The notes beneath the pieces were generated by a model. The model did not search any database. It was not told the DNA's origin and was given only the letters and a program-made list of their open reading frames with translations. The position numbers were made by a program, and so were the translations under genes. Positions 36,396-48,900 of a stretch of 64,000 bases of DNA are shown here, piece after piece. Source of the stretch: Nepenthes gracilis (taxonomy: Eukaryota; Streptophyta; Magnoliopsida; Caryophyllales; Nepenthaceae); contig BSYO01000003.1 of the NCBI GenBank assembly GCA_033239525.1, forward strand, positions 25,103,540 through 25,167,539, in the 5' to 3' direction. Positions within the stretch are counted from its first letter, which is position 1; each line of letters starts with the position of its first letter.

Positions 36396-38508
36396 TTACG
36401 CCTTGCTGTCGATGCTCATGGGTTCTGCCCCCTTTACAGCCTCCTTCTGCGAGCATAAATGTCCGTGAGATATTTTATTAATCGAGCAATGCCCACCAAA
36501 ATGGACAGCCCCCTTGTCTGATTGTGTTTTCCATTGATCTCATTTCATCTAATTCAATAAATTTTGAACATTTGTATAAAAATCAATTTGACTTTATATT
36601 TACTTATGACACAATTTACACCTTAAAATTAGGCAAGAAAAAAGAAAGGTATACTTTGGTTTTCCCTTTGCCTTTGGCAAATATTGTTTAAAATTTGTTC
36701 AATCTGGCTAATTATTTTTTAATAAAATGACAAAGGTGGGCAATGTTGTACAATGGGGTGGGATAATAAAAATGTTTTTCCCTCTTTTTTGGGGATTTAC
36801 AAGGATGATAAGCCCGACATGGGACGGGGGAGAGACTCAAACTCATATAAGGTATGGATCCATAGGAAGAAAATGCCGACTGTGCACCTAGACTTCCATT
36901 CTATCATTTGATGAACATATTATTATGTATTCTCACTGGAACTGTGGCAGCCAAGGGAAGAGAAATGAGGCTTACTACTTACACTGGTATCGAGTGACTC
37001 TGATTTATTCATCTTCGCAAACATGTTGCTGTAGAACTTGGCATCCTTCTTGTTATACTCTTTCACTTTCTCCTTCAGAGTTCGATATTCCAGCTTCACT
37101 TCCCTAACAACACAACACAACACACACATTGACAAGCAAGGTATCATCAGATAATCTTCTCTCAACTGGTCATTATCAGTGTGTTTACATATTCTGTAGT
37201 TCTTCCCACAGTAAAAAGGAACATTTGGGAGGCACCCTCAAGTGGAGTCACATCATAATGGGAGACACATCCCAAGCATGTGGAGACACATCATAATGGG
37301 CAAATGAAGGATGTCGAGAGAGTGCAGCCCAGTAACATTATTCTTCATAATATATGCATTACATCCCATGCACCCCCATCGGCAGTCCAATAGAACAAAT
37401 CAAGTTCCCCACAACTACCTTGGGAGGATATTAGACTAAATTGAATTAAATAACAAAAACTGATCCATATAGCCGATCCTTTTAACGGGAGTTACTGCTA
37501 TGTTGTTACCGGTGTCTACCATGGATGAAAATTTCGGTGTCAATATCGTCCGCAGCCAAATTAATATCAGACATATTAGAAAAAAAAACAATTTACTAAA
37601 AATAATAAATTGACAAACAAATATTACCAAATATATCGGGCAAATATTAAATATATCGGCAATAATCACTGATATATCGCCGATATTATAGTATATCACA
37701 ATTTTGCTGTAGTATTGAAAAATATATTGGCAGCCCTATATATATATAAAGAATGTCTATATACGACTAAAAGGCGAAATGTCAATTGTTTGCAATAATT
37801 TGAAATAAACAAATTTATTCCATAAACTTGCAGGTCAAATCAACCAGAAATTCAGGGACATTATGCCATGCTGTCATGACTATCGAAGCAAGAGAGCTCA
37901 ACACAAAGACATCATCAAACCAAGTAGGATACCTGTTTTCAGGATCTATCTCTAGAGCTTTCTTAATATCAAACTCTGCCAAATCAAGGTCTGCTATGTT
38001 GATGTAAGCTTGGGCTCTCCTATAAAGCGCCTTCACATTCTGACTGTCAAGCTCCAAGACCTGCACTTCCCATAGACTTCTTAGTTAAACACATTATTAT
38101 GCAGGGGCAAAGTTCACAGGCCTTTAGCATGAAGAATATTGTATGCTAAAACTACGCACCTTGGTGCATAGCTTCTCTGCTTGCTTATAATCTTTCAACT
38201 TCAGTTTGCAAGCTGCATTGTTCAGATTGCAAGTGATCTTCAGAGCCTTAGCCTGCTTTTTCTCTTCATCACTGAAAGAACTGTCATATTCTATATATTT
38301 TGCAGCCTTCTCGTATCTCTTTGAAGCCCTTTCATATTTACCAGCCTTGAATAACGCATTTCCTTCTTCCTTCTTCTTGCCAGCTGCCTCAATTTTCTCT
38401 TGGGTGTTCATATCCCAGGATTCTTTTTCCTGAATCCAGCAATCATCACCTCAAACACGGTAAACAAATCCAGCATACACAAATTTAAGAGCATATAATG
38501 AGATGTCA

Positions 38509-38547
<39 letters not shown>

Positions 38548-41500
38548 TATCAAACCCCTGATGCCAGTATCTAGCAATATCACAACAAAATTACCATATC
38601 TCAGAGTATTGGTAATGTATCTATTGGCCAATTTTCAAAAAAAATATGCCAACATACATTACATTTTTTGATATGTTGGTCAGCATTTACATTGCAGATT
38701 TTGATTCTCCTAAAAAATTTTAGCTCTAATATTGATACATATCATTTGATAAGGCAGATATCAATATCGGCACCATTATCTTCATCCATGCAATTTAGCA
38801 GAATGCAATCGCCTAACCTTCTCAAAAGAGACCAGCTCGACTTCATAGTACACGGTAGAGTTATGAGGAACCACAGCCAGCTCATGCTGGATCCCCAAAG
38901 AGCCAAAGGCATATTCAGGCGCTATTATCAAAAGGGCCACCTCTCCTTTCTTCATTGTCGTTACAGCTCTGTCCAGCCCCTCAATAACTTGCTCTGCGCA
39001 AATATTAAGACAAGCATGGACCAACATGAGCAATCTACTGCGTGTAACAACAAATACCAGAGTATTGGAAACTCCGTGCATCATCTATTACCTTCTTCAG
39101 TCTTGAACTCAAACAGCTCATCTCCATCACCATGGCCCTTCCTCACGAAAACAGTACCATCTTGTAGCTTCCCAATCAATTTCACTGTCAGCACAGAAAT
39201 TCTATAATGTCCAAGAATAGGTGCAGAAAGTTTTTTTTTCTTATTTTAAAAAAGAGGCCATGTCAGCAGAATATGTTTTCCATATGACTTGCTTTCAGTT
39301 TTTAATACTGACCTTTCACAACAGCTCCATCATTAGGGTGGTCATATCCTTCACCTTCCTTCAAGATCTTCTTGATAACCTTCTTATCATCAGTTATCTC
39401 TGAAACAGTCTTCCAAGACACCAGCTCTAGAGTTATCTGAAGTGTAGCATTGGGAGGCACTGCACCCTCATCACCAGAGGCTGGTTTTCCCTTTTCTCCA
39501 AATCCGTCTGCAATCAATAACCCAAATGGAAATAGGCAGGTGCTATTTGAATATCTTTCAAGTAGTGGTAAGCTTGGTCGAGTGGATTGGCAAAAGTAAA
39601 TTCATATAGCAAGACCCCATTTAGTAGGATTAAGGCTTTTGTTGTTGTAGGAAATAACTAAACCAAAAACAGCTTACATTGTGGCTTTACTGTTAGCACT
39701 ACTTTTTCCCCCTTCTTCATCGTCTTGACAGCCTTAGCCAGGGCAGGGCAGAAGTGACCTGTACATATCTGAAATCACAATGAGATCTGTGCACTAACAT
39801 TACTTGTTGAATAGCTCAACACAATGGTAAAGTGATGTACCTTCTTTGACAGTGAACTCCACTCCATCTGACTTTGCAACTAATCTTCCATCTTCAAGCT
39901 GAGCTTCATACTTAGCTGCAACAAGCACAAACATGTTAATCAGAGTAAAGCAGTTTTCATCTATGTAACCCAAAAGGAAACTTTATGTGACAATTCTTGG
40001 ACATACCTAACACCTCATCAAGATCTTTTGGATTTTCCCACTTCTCGCCTTTGGCAATGATCTTCTTGAAGATTCCACCATCCTTACATATATCCTTCAC
40101 ACTGACCCAAGACAGCAATTCCACATCAAATTGGAGGGTCGCATTTGGGGGGATAGTTGGAGGAGAACCGGATTCACCATAAGCTAGCTCTGGAGGAATG
40201 GTGAAGATGGCATTTTCACCTTTCTTCATCGTCTTGATTCCCAGGTCCCATCCCTTAATAACTTGACCTGTCATAGTAGGTCAACAAAAGTTTCAAAAAT
40301 TGAGTGAAGTCTCATAGTCTCACTTTCACTGCACAATATCACCCAATTACAATTGAGATTTCCCTCTTTTTTTTTCTTCTTTTTTGTAATTTTACTTCAT
40401 TCCACTGCCGAAGCTGATGAAGACCAAGATAAAAGGACTACCATTCTAATGACTGTTCAATTAATTACATTTTCAATAGCAACATTACACAGTTGTAGAA
40501 AAACGGCAGCCTAACAATACCTCCCAAAAATGATTATATGTTTCCTCAACTACAGTCCCAGACACTCATGAAAAAATTGGAACTCATGGATCATCTGGAC
40601 ATACATAATTATATAATGAAAAAAAGCTGCTAAGCATCACTAAATCAGAACAAATTGCACAATCAAGTGTTTATATATATGGTTGGAAAAGGCATATGGA
40701 CTATGCAATAACGTAATGGACACTATATGCATAGGTATCCACTAAAAGAAAAGGTTGACAGTGAGCTTGAGCAGCGCAAACACATTGGCAGAGCATTCTT
40801 GAAGGTTGCCATCAAAGACGATGAATTTTCCCACCTCCTGTGAATGCCTAAGAAAACTAAAAAAAAATGAATGCAACGTCAATAACTGACTCAAATCTCT
40901 TCTCATAACACCTCGAGGCCCAGTCCCCCAAAGAAAGAAAAAACTGAATATCCTTCCATAACAACATTAAACTACACATTAAAACATCTAAATTCATGGT
41001 TACCATATCCATCTATCTCAAGACACGATATAAGCACATCATTAGTTGTTCATACAAGTCAGCACTTGATAATACACAGGAATAAATCATTGTTGGAAGC
41101 ATGCCATATTGAAATCATCCCTTGACAACCAATTGTTAATGATTGAAGGGTGCATGTACGAGAGAGGCAAGGCTACAAAAAGATTAACATGGTAGCATGG
41201 ATGAAAATATCGATATCCATATCAGAGTAATTATATCAGTGTTAGACATATTAGACAACACACATTGGCATCAGAAATATCGGACAGAAAAAATTCTAAA
41301 AAACATTAGCCACAGGACTATATCGGCCAATATATAAGTCAAATATTGGCCGATATGAAAACACAGTACTATTGTCGTAATATTAAGAAATATCGGTATC
41401 GGGGAAATAGATGTACTTATCGGCCAATATTTCCATCAATACATGGCAATTAGAAATATTTGAATTTGCTTCAGCTTTACAAAGGATACTCCGATGATCC

Positions 41501-43644
41501 ATATGGAAAAGCAATACAGTGCACATATACAACCAACCCATAATTACCTAGATTACTTATCGCTCCAGTATGTGGAGCAAAAGATGGGAACGCAGAGTGC
41601 TACTCACCATGTAAGACGGAATGGCAGGTTTAAGCCTAATTTGCCTGGCATAATTGGAACTAAATTTGTTTCCCATATGTAATCATAAGCAGAGGTTTTG
41701 AATTGGATACCATGTAACAATGAAATAGATTAATCATAAATAATTTTAAATATCCCAATTGTATAAGTAGTCTCACTTTTCAATGCTATGTAGATATGTC
41801 AATGCCAAAAAAAAATCAAACTATACAAAAGCCAAATTCATTGAATCACCTACACTGGTCTTCCCTAAAATCTCTCATATATCTAAAACAAAGGCTCCCA
41901 TCATAGGCTGTCCGGCTACTATTTGTTTTTTTATCTTTTAACTGCAGAAGATACCAAACAGCTGTAGAAGGGTTGAAGACCACAGGTGTCCAAATGTTGC
42001 TACAAAATAAACTTTACCGTCAGAAAATCGATTCCCGTGGCTGGAAATTCTATAATGCAACAATAAACTCCACATTACTTTTGAGCTCCTTTCTTTTGGT
42101 TTGGAATGCTAAATTCATCAATCTGGTTCACAAAGATACTTGTTATCAACCGCATAATTCATGTCACAGATAGCTAGGGCACTGGTAACACTGAACCAAC
42201 TCCACAGGACTAAAATCATTACCATTGTTATTGGAATTACCATGCAACAACCAGAACCATGGATTCTAGGTCTGAATAGCTCAATACAAGAATCTTCCGA
42301 TTCTCAAAGGTAGTGCGGTAGACTAAGGAACTGACATCCAACAATCTCAAGCAGAGACCTAGAGTGCTAAAGTGAGTGATCTGACTGAAGCCCCCAATGA
42401 CACACTAAGAAAAGGAACGCAAGTGAAACAGTAGTGATTAGTACAATTTGATATGAGAACATGTACGTAGTGTAACCTACCATCAGTTATATGTTTTTGC
42501 AGCAGCCAATCAATTCCCTCTGATCGAAAACTTAAATAATGGTTTGATGGAACCATGAATTAATTCAAAAGGAAAGCACTTCAACTAAGAATACTGACTT
42601 TCTCTACTATGATTTATGTTATTAGCATAGCAGGGGACATAGCTTGCCAGGCAACTCTAGCACAGGAATCAGGGAAGCTCCAACATAAAGATGGAGAGGC
42701 TCATTCCCCATATCTCATAAAGATAGAAATGTTTATTCTCCATATCTCGTAGATAATTATGACTGAGTTATTTTTTTAAAAAAAATTTAAAAATCAGTTA
42801 AAATTAATTATTTTAAAATGATTAAATTAAATTCATCAATTTGCCAGGCAACTCTAGCAATGAATTCGAGGAAACTCCATCTCTATTGGAAAGGCTCATT
42901 CTCTGTATCTAATAGAGATGAAGGGGCTCATTCTCTATTTTTAAATATATAATTATAATTTAACAATTGTTTAAAAAATTTAAAAATAAATCAAAACCAA
43001 TTATTTTAAAATAATTAAATCACATTCATCCATAAACATGGAAGAACGACTAATCTTTTCAGAGATGCAGTCCCCTCAATCCAATAACAAAACAGCTCTA
43101 TAAAGTAGAAATAACTATTTGGTTTTCCTTTCATTGGACTAAGACTCCAAGCGCCTTCGGATCAATCACAAAGCAGACAGCAGAGAGCAACCAACTTACA
43201 ACAACTATCTAGCCAGTTGCATTCAATCCACTAGCAATATCACCGAATTGAAGCTAATAAGACAGCTAACCTTGTCCAAGAGTGAATTTGAAAGGCGTCC
43301 CCCTATCACGGCTTGAATCGAACTTTGTTCCATCGAGCAAAATACCAGTATAATGCACTATTTTGAAAACCAAACAAAACAAAAGTCAAAACAAAGATCT
43401 TGAAAAAAACCATTTAAAGAAAATAAGCAGCTTAATAATTAGAGAAAATTGCAGTTTCACCTTCAACCTCATCGCCATTTTCAGGAGTGTCCCAGTCTTG
43501 ACCTTCCTTGACAAGCTTCTTTTTAAGGCCTTCTTTACCGATCTCCTTCTCCTCACCGGCCTTCAAAATCGGAGCATCGTCGGCAAAGTCCATCTCCTCG
43601 TCGTTCATCTCCTCCGGCGGTGGCATGTCAAAGTCCTCGTCCAT
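36396..43644 (-). CDS. FKBP62: FKBP62/FKBP65 (ROF1/ROF2)-type peptidyl-prolyl isomerase co-chaperone, 573 aa, twelve exons
   Basis: Minus-strand exons: 43644-43461, 43357-43271, 40267-40007, 39915-39841, 39758-39678, 39507-39313, 39184-39092, 38993-38818, 38429-38160, 38060-37933, 37103-36983 and 36446-36396. All junctions are GT-AG and in frame. Three FKBP domains (about residues 45-150, 160-270 and 280-390) are followed by a three-unit TPR region (about 390-515) and a basic helix that in this family binds calmodulin. Domain 1 keeps the active-site set Y64, F74, D75, V93, I94, W97, Y120 and F137. Domain 2 has FCPALAKAV where VIKGW is expected and domain 3 has VIEGLD, so both look catalytically weak. 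The TPR clamp residues for the Hsp90 tail are visible ([25 protein letters not shown]). The family helps HsfA2/Hsp90 in heat acclimation. ROF1 and ROF2 cannot be told apart by eye. Confidence 0.95.
37495..37740 (+). repeat. TATCGG-rich dispersed repeat, copy e (FKBP62 intron 10)
   Basis: Opens CCATGGATGAAAATTTCGGT, then ATATCAGACATATTAGA, ATATATCGGGCAAATATT, ATATATCGGCAATAATC and TATATCGCCGATATTATAG. It matches the start of copy g block by block. Confidence 0.7.
38500..38792 (-). repeat. TATCGG-rich dispersed repeat, copy f with an embedded (TA)n (FKBP62 intron 8)
   Basis: The left part contains a (TA)n run at 38513-38544. It is followed by ATTGGTATCAAACCCCTGATG, then ATATCAATATCGGCACC and the inverted family start TTATCTTCATCCATGC. 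The right end lies only about 25 bp before exon 8's donor at 38817. Confidence 0.65.
39560..39655 (+). repeat. SINE-like fragment with TTG tail
   Basis: GTGGTAAGCTTGGTCGAGTGG resembles a tRNA-derived A-box region. GACCCCATTTAGTAGGATTAAGGCTTTTGTTGTTG resembles the 3' end of TTG-tailed plant SINEs ('CCACTTAGTGGGATTAAGGCTTTGTTGTTG', from memory). It lies in FKBP62 intron 5. Confidence 0.45.
41195..41460 (+). repeat. TATCGG-rich dispersed repeat, copy g (FKBP62 intron 2)
   Basis: The clearest copy. It starts CATGGATGAAAATATCGATA and ends CGGCCAATATTTCCATCAAT followed by ACATGG, so its ends form an imperfect inverted repeat. Between them are ATCAGTGTTAGACATATTAG, TATATCGGCCAATATA, ATATTGGCCGATATG and GAAATATCGGTATCGGGG. 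Confidence 0.75.
42643..43035 (+). repeat. Direct duplication of ~197 bp in FKBP62 intron 2
   Basis: TTGCCAGGCAACTCTAGCA occurs at about 42644 and again at about 42841. In both copies GGAAGCTCC/GGAAACTCC, GGCTCATTC and AAATTTAAAAAT...ATTATTTTAAAAT follow in order. The copies are diverged. Confidence 0.65.
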
Positions 43645-43860
43645 TGCTGGTGAATTTCTTCTTGATGAGAAGGTAGAGAATCGAGAGAGAGAGAGCGCCT
43701 CGAGAAGCAGAAGAATCTGGAATATGTTAGAGACTGCAGCTGTTAAATAGGTAAGGAAGAAGAGGGTTTTTAAGGGGACTTCGGAGGGGAGGCATACTTT
43801 AGGGTTCCAGAGAGTTCCATCAGGAAGGATAATCGAAAGAGACAGGACCAAGGGTCAGGA
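43645..43860 (-). promoter_or_regulatory. 5' leader and probable core promoter of FKBP62
   Basis: The leader upstream of the ATG contains a CT-rich stretch (GCGCTCTCTCTCTCTCGATT). A weak TATA-like CTATTTAAC on the minus strand lies at about 43743-43751. No uORF is evident between it and the start. No heat-shock element (nGAAn arrays) was obvious to me in the next 100 bp, so heat regulation is not shown by the sequence. Confidence 0.35.
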
Positions 43861-45167
43861 TGGTTCAAGAGATGGGACCAAGGGTCAGGATGCTTCCGGG
43901 GAGGGAATTGAAATTATGCTCTTGATCCAAAAATTAGGACGACCATCTAAATTGCAAAATTGAAATTTAAAATTATTAGTTCAATTTTTATTTCATTAAA
44001 TTTCAAAATAGATAGATTTTTTATTTGATTAATTAAATCAAATAAAAATTAATTTTTAAAAAAATTAAATTTAATGTATAGTTAAGTTTTTTTATTTATA
44101 AATAAAATTATAGAAAATAATTATGCAAATATATATTGTAAATTTTACAAGAATATCATTTTGAAATATATATTTTATATAAAAATAATACAATTTTCTG
44201 TATTTTTGGATATACTTTTACATAAATATTTATTTTTTTATATTTTTAGTCAATATTTTTAATACATTAATTGTTTTAATATTTTTACAATAACAACTGT
44301 TGTTGATCAATCCATTTCGATTTGTACGTAAACAGCATGCGTTTTAATAAGAGCAATAAAACCAATTTGACATATTAATTTATCAGTAAGTATATTATTT
44401 TAAAATATTTTTAGATAATATTTTTTATTAAAATATTGATTTTTTAAAATTATTAGATAACGCATTTACATATTTTATTAAAAAAATAAATTAAAAAATA
44501 AAAAAAGTAGTCGTCTACTTCTATCTACCTGAAAACCCAATTTAATTCATCTGATAATTGAAAGATAATTTTTAATATTAAATTATCGTTCTTTATTATT
44601 TTTTGCAAAATTATAAGAATTATCCCATATTAATTATTTATTCTAAAAAAATAAACTAATAAAATTCAATTTAGATTTAAATTTTCAATTTTAATGTCTC
44701 AGCCTTTTTCACTTCAGATAGAAGAAAAAAATAAAATCCTAAAGGCTATTTTAAATACTTTTATTTTTATAATTTATCCTTTTTCTAAATAATATTTATT
44801 CCTAAATAAACGGTTAATAATTTAAAAAAATGAGTGAGCAAAAACTCATAAACATATCAGACATTTTGCTATTTTTAATACTACTATTACGGCAAAAACA
44901 ACCTAATAAACAAGCTCAAGATTGAACAAAAGCACGTTCCAACTATAAAGTAGGTCTCCAAATATGCTGAATTATTATAGCCCTTCTAACGGATAAAATT
45001 AAAAATTAAAAATAATTATTATTATATTAAATAATTTAAATAATTATTTAATATTTATAATCTTTTTATTTAATTTTAATCATAGCAGATGGATAAATAT
45101 TGAAACCAACTGAAAGGATCATAACAGACCGGTTGAATGGATTCTTTACCTTATTTATAAAAGACTA
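43861..45167. other. AT-rich spacer between the two FKBP genes
   Basis: Long A/T tracts without recognisable gene or element. The first 100-200 bp belong to the FKBP62 upstream region. Confidence 0.45.
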
Positions 45168-45175
45168 TGATTAAC

Positions 45176-45405
45176 GGAACGAGGGGCCCTGCACCGCAGC
45201 TCTGCGGCACAGGGCAAATGCCGTATGGAGGAGCCGTTGAATTTTCATCCGATGGCCCCCGTATCAATATAATTTTTTTAAAAAATATGTATTAAAATAA
45301 AAAAAAAACATACTGTGATGGGCGCCGTCGAATGAAAATCTAACGGCCCCCATCACGCGGCATAGGCCCTGTGCCGCATCTCTACAGTGCTGGGCCCTGC
45401 TTCCC
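45176..45405. mobile_element. Foldback MITE, 230 bp, with 8-bp target duplication
   Basis: The arms of about 90 bp are inverted copies. The left arm begins GGAACGAGGGGCCCTGCACC and the right arm, read on the minus strand, begins GGGAAGCAGGGCCCAGCACT. Both share TGCGGCACAGGGC, ATGCCG, GCCGTT and ATTTTCAT in order. A perfect 8-bp duplication TGATTAAC flanks it (45168-45175 and 45406-45413). Eight-base duplications point to hAT transposase mobilisation. The centre is an A/T-rich loop with no ORF. Confidence 0.88.
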
Positions 45406-45413
45406 TGATTAAC

Positions 45414-45948
45414 ACAATATATTAAAAAATTATCTAAATCTCTACCTACCGTTACTTTTAAAATGATCTCAACAATCATTCAAATAATGTTCTATTCCTA
45501 GTTTGAGGGTTTATTTTAGCATCATATTTTAATTTTTTTTTTAAAAAAAACATATAAATGAAGTTTTATTTTTTATAAAAATTCTATAAACAAGCTTCGA
45601 TTCAAGCATTTAAAAAAAAAAAAACTTAAGCTATGATTCAGAAAGCAGAAAATTGAGTTACTCCAGTTTAATCATTTTCAAGCAGAAATAATTCACTTAG
45701 GTTTCCTTTCTAAGTGTTCTTATTATATAGCCCGTCCATCCTATAAGCTAAAAGTAACGCAACGTTTCAGGTGTACCATCTTAGGAAAAATGGAAGAACC
45801 CTACTCGATGATAGGAGGTCATGGAAGTGTACCTCATGAGCTATTTTTTGGGTACCTCTAAGGCACAAAAGCAGAGTTAAATCACCTGCCCCACATCAAA
45901 TTGTCGCGTGACTGAGAGAAGCTGAACAGGGGTGGTCCGGTCCCCGCA
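45414..45948. other. Downstream flank of FKBP15
   Basis: The part nearest 45948 should be the 3' UTR of the FKBP15 gene. Poly(A/T) runs occur at 45530-45630. No other feature seen. Confidence 0.4.
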
Positions 45949-48900
45949 CTACAGCTCACTCTCGTCTGGTTCCCCGGCACTAGATGGCTTACCGTTCACC
46001 GAAACAAGCTCAGTGTCGAATATGAGAGTCGCCCCACCTGCAAGCAGCCAAGCAAATTTCAGCATCTGAATCTCATGTTTCTAATCTGAAAGCCTAATTG
46101 AAATGAGATCATGTTGATGAGCAGAAGCTTGATGGCAGGTTAGTTTGATATCAAATATTTTTAGCATGGAATGAAATATCGGCCACAATAGATCGGTATC
46201 GGAAGGCCTGAAATTGATATTTTTCGAAAAGCACAATATGTCTTCATATATGCAATATATCTTAATATACGGGCAGCTATTCAAAATATCAACGCATAGA
46301 CTTAATACGGACAATGTTCAATACGCTGTCACAGAAAATGATGATATGATACGTATTATTACTCACTCAACAGGAAAAACGATAAGGAAAAAGAGACCAC
46401 TCAACGAGCAGCACACCCTACTATATAACTATCCTAACCAGCAAAGAAAAAAGATTAATGTACAATATCTTGGAATTTGGGATAATCTTGGGGTTCTTTC
46501 AGGGACCTATCTCTGAAATGAGGTTTCTTAAGTAGTCTGCTATAAAACAGCATATTTGGCTTCTCAATTTTTATAACACTGCGGTGTGAAAATGGATAGC
46601 TATCAGCATTAGTTCTACATTTTGTCTCCTTGCATCTTTTTTTGTACCTTTAATAGGCCTAGTATTTCCCCCAATTTTAATGACTTTTTCATGTTCAAAG
46701 TCAAAACAAAAAAGGATTGTTTAGACCAAGTGGGGCCAAATGTCATTGATACTAATAGAAACTGGACCATTATTATGGCAAGAAAAAGCACATGCCTTAT
46801 TGGGCGTTGAAAGGGATAGAAGAAGAGGAAAAACGATGATTTCACACAATACTCTTGACCGAAAAAATTCCATTTTTATCGGAGCTCATTAATTTACCTC
46901 CATCGATTTAAATGACTGGTCTTCAAGAGCTATGGGTGTAATCTGTTACCAGGTGAGGCTGGCATTTTGAGTTTTCAGACTCTTATAAACTCCAAAGATC
47001 TCAATCATCTCAATCCTATCATTTTGCCCAGATTAGAAGCCCAATTCAGAGATAAGTAAACAGAACTAGCCACAGTACCACTTCTAATTCTCCCAAAGTT
47101 GCTATTCGATTATACCCTCGAGGAACAATGGAAAGTACACATTTAAGCACTTAAATAACAAAAAAAATACCACTTCAAATCCATTTTAAGCAGTTTGTAA
47201 TTGGGTTGAATTAAACGGTACAAAACATTGAATCAAATAGGAAATAGCATGCGTAGAAATAGGATGGTTGATAAAATTTTTGGACATACGTCACCAGACA
47301 GTAATTTCTCACTTGGAAAATGACTGAAATGGAACTTCATGGAACCTAGCTGAAATGCATTTTGACCAAAAACCCGAAAAAAGGGCCTAAAATGATTGGC
47401 TTGATAATATTTGGGAACCTAAAAAGGTAATATTATCTCTTCAAAGATCGAGGCAATGATATCAAATTGCTTTATATAAAGGGGGGAAATGAAAAGGGAG
47501 ATAAACATGAGAACAAATAAGAAAAATTCCTAAGAAATCATAAATAGAACAATGTACCAGCAAAATAACTTCATAGAACTCATATGACAGCTGCTCATAT
47601 CAAAGTTGGTGTGAATACTACCTGGAATTTTGGGAGGTGAGCCCTGGTCTCCATAACCAAGCTTTGCTGGTATTTTCAGCTTCCTCTTCTCACCTACGCA
47701 CATACCCAAAAGCCCTTGGTCCCATCCTGCAATTTCAGTAATTGGTCTACATCATTGACTTTCATGCACCACTCCAAGTTGTGAGCCGGATATGGAAGAA
47801 GAACCAAATATAAGTACTTTTTAAATAGAAAAGTGTCACCGAATAAAAACCCCAGGTCCTATCATGAAGGCTCACAAAGAATATTCTCCAAAAAAATTGG
47901 TACTTTACATAACCATACGGCAATTGGCAAAGAGGGTTCACACACATTATCCTCCAATACTAATGAATTATCAGTGATTAGGGCAGTATTCATCTCTTTG
48001 TTTAAAGACTGCAATAACGGCAGGCTACTGTGTATAGTCTTTTCTGTTCCTTTTTTATTATTTGTGTAGCACACAAGGCAGAGAGCTCATGATGTTACCA
48101 TGCAGACACAGGCTACTAAAACAACAAGCATTCAGACCATTGGCTTCACAAGTGAAATAATCTCTCCGTACTACAGCTATAGGGCTGTGTACCCTCTCTC
48201 CTTCCTAGAGCCTGTAATACAGGAAGCTTCGTGCACCAGCCCATCTTATAATCATTCATGAATTGCACCTTTTAACCTAGCTATTTGTATTCACATGAAG
48301 TGTTTGCCAAAATCATTCCAAGATGCAGTACAAAACATAATCTTGACACAACCATTTCATGATAAATGTAATTGTCGGAATCAGAATTTTTGAAAAGGAG
48401 CTAGTTAGAATCAGAAGCAAGTTATATTGGGCTGCATAGAAGTCTCAACTAGTCTAATGAGAAGTCTTTACGGAAAATTTGGAGTCAGCATCAAAATCTA
48501 ACCTCAATTTAGCAGTTCTAATCTAAGAAGCAGGGTTTTGTGCTAGAAAATTTCACTTGTTTCCTGCTTCCTAAATAAATGCTAACAGACGTATCATGAG
48601 GATGCACCAATGCAGAATACCAGTAATAGGTTCCCTAATTCAACAGATTCTTCAATGAATAAGATATCAGTAATTTTAAGAGAGTCGAGTAATAATTTGT
48701 AAGAGTGGGCACCCAGGTATAAATATAACATTACTCCATTATCATCTAAATGTCACAGGTTCAAACTACAGAAAGTAACTTTGCAATGCTGGGTACGGCT
48801 GGTCCCACATCTAGATGTAACCGCATGTGTTTGACTGCCCTTTTTTCATAGAATTTTTCTTGGTGTTCAAATTTTCATTCATAAAAATTTTATTCTTTAC

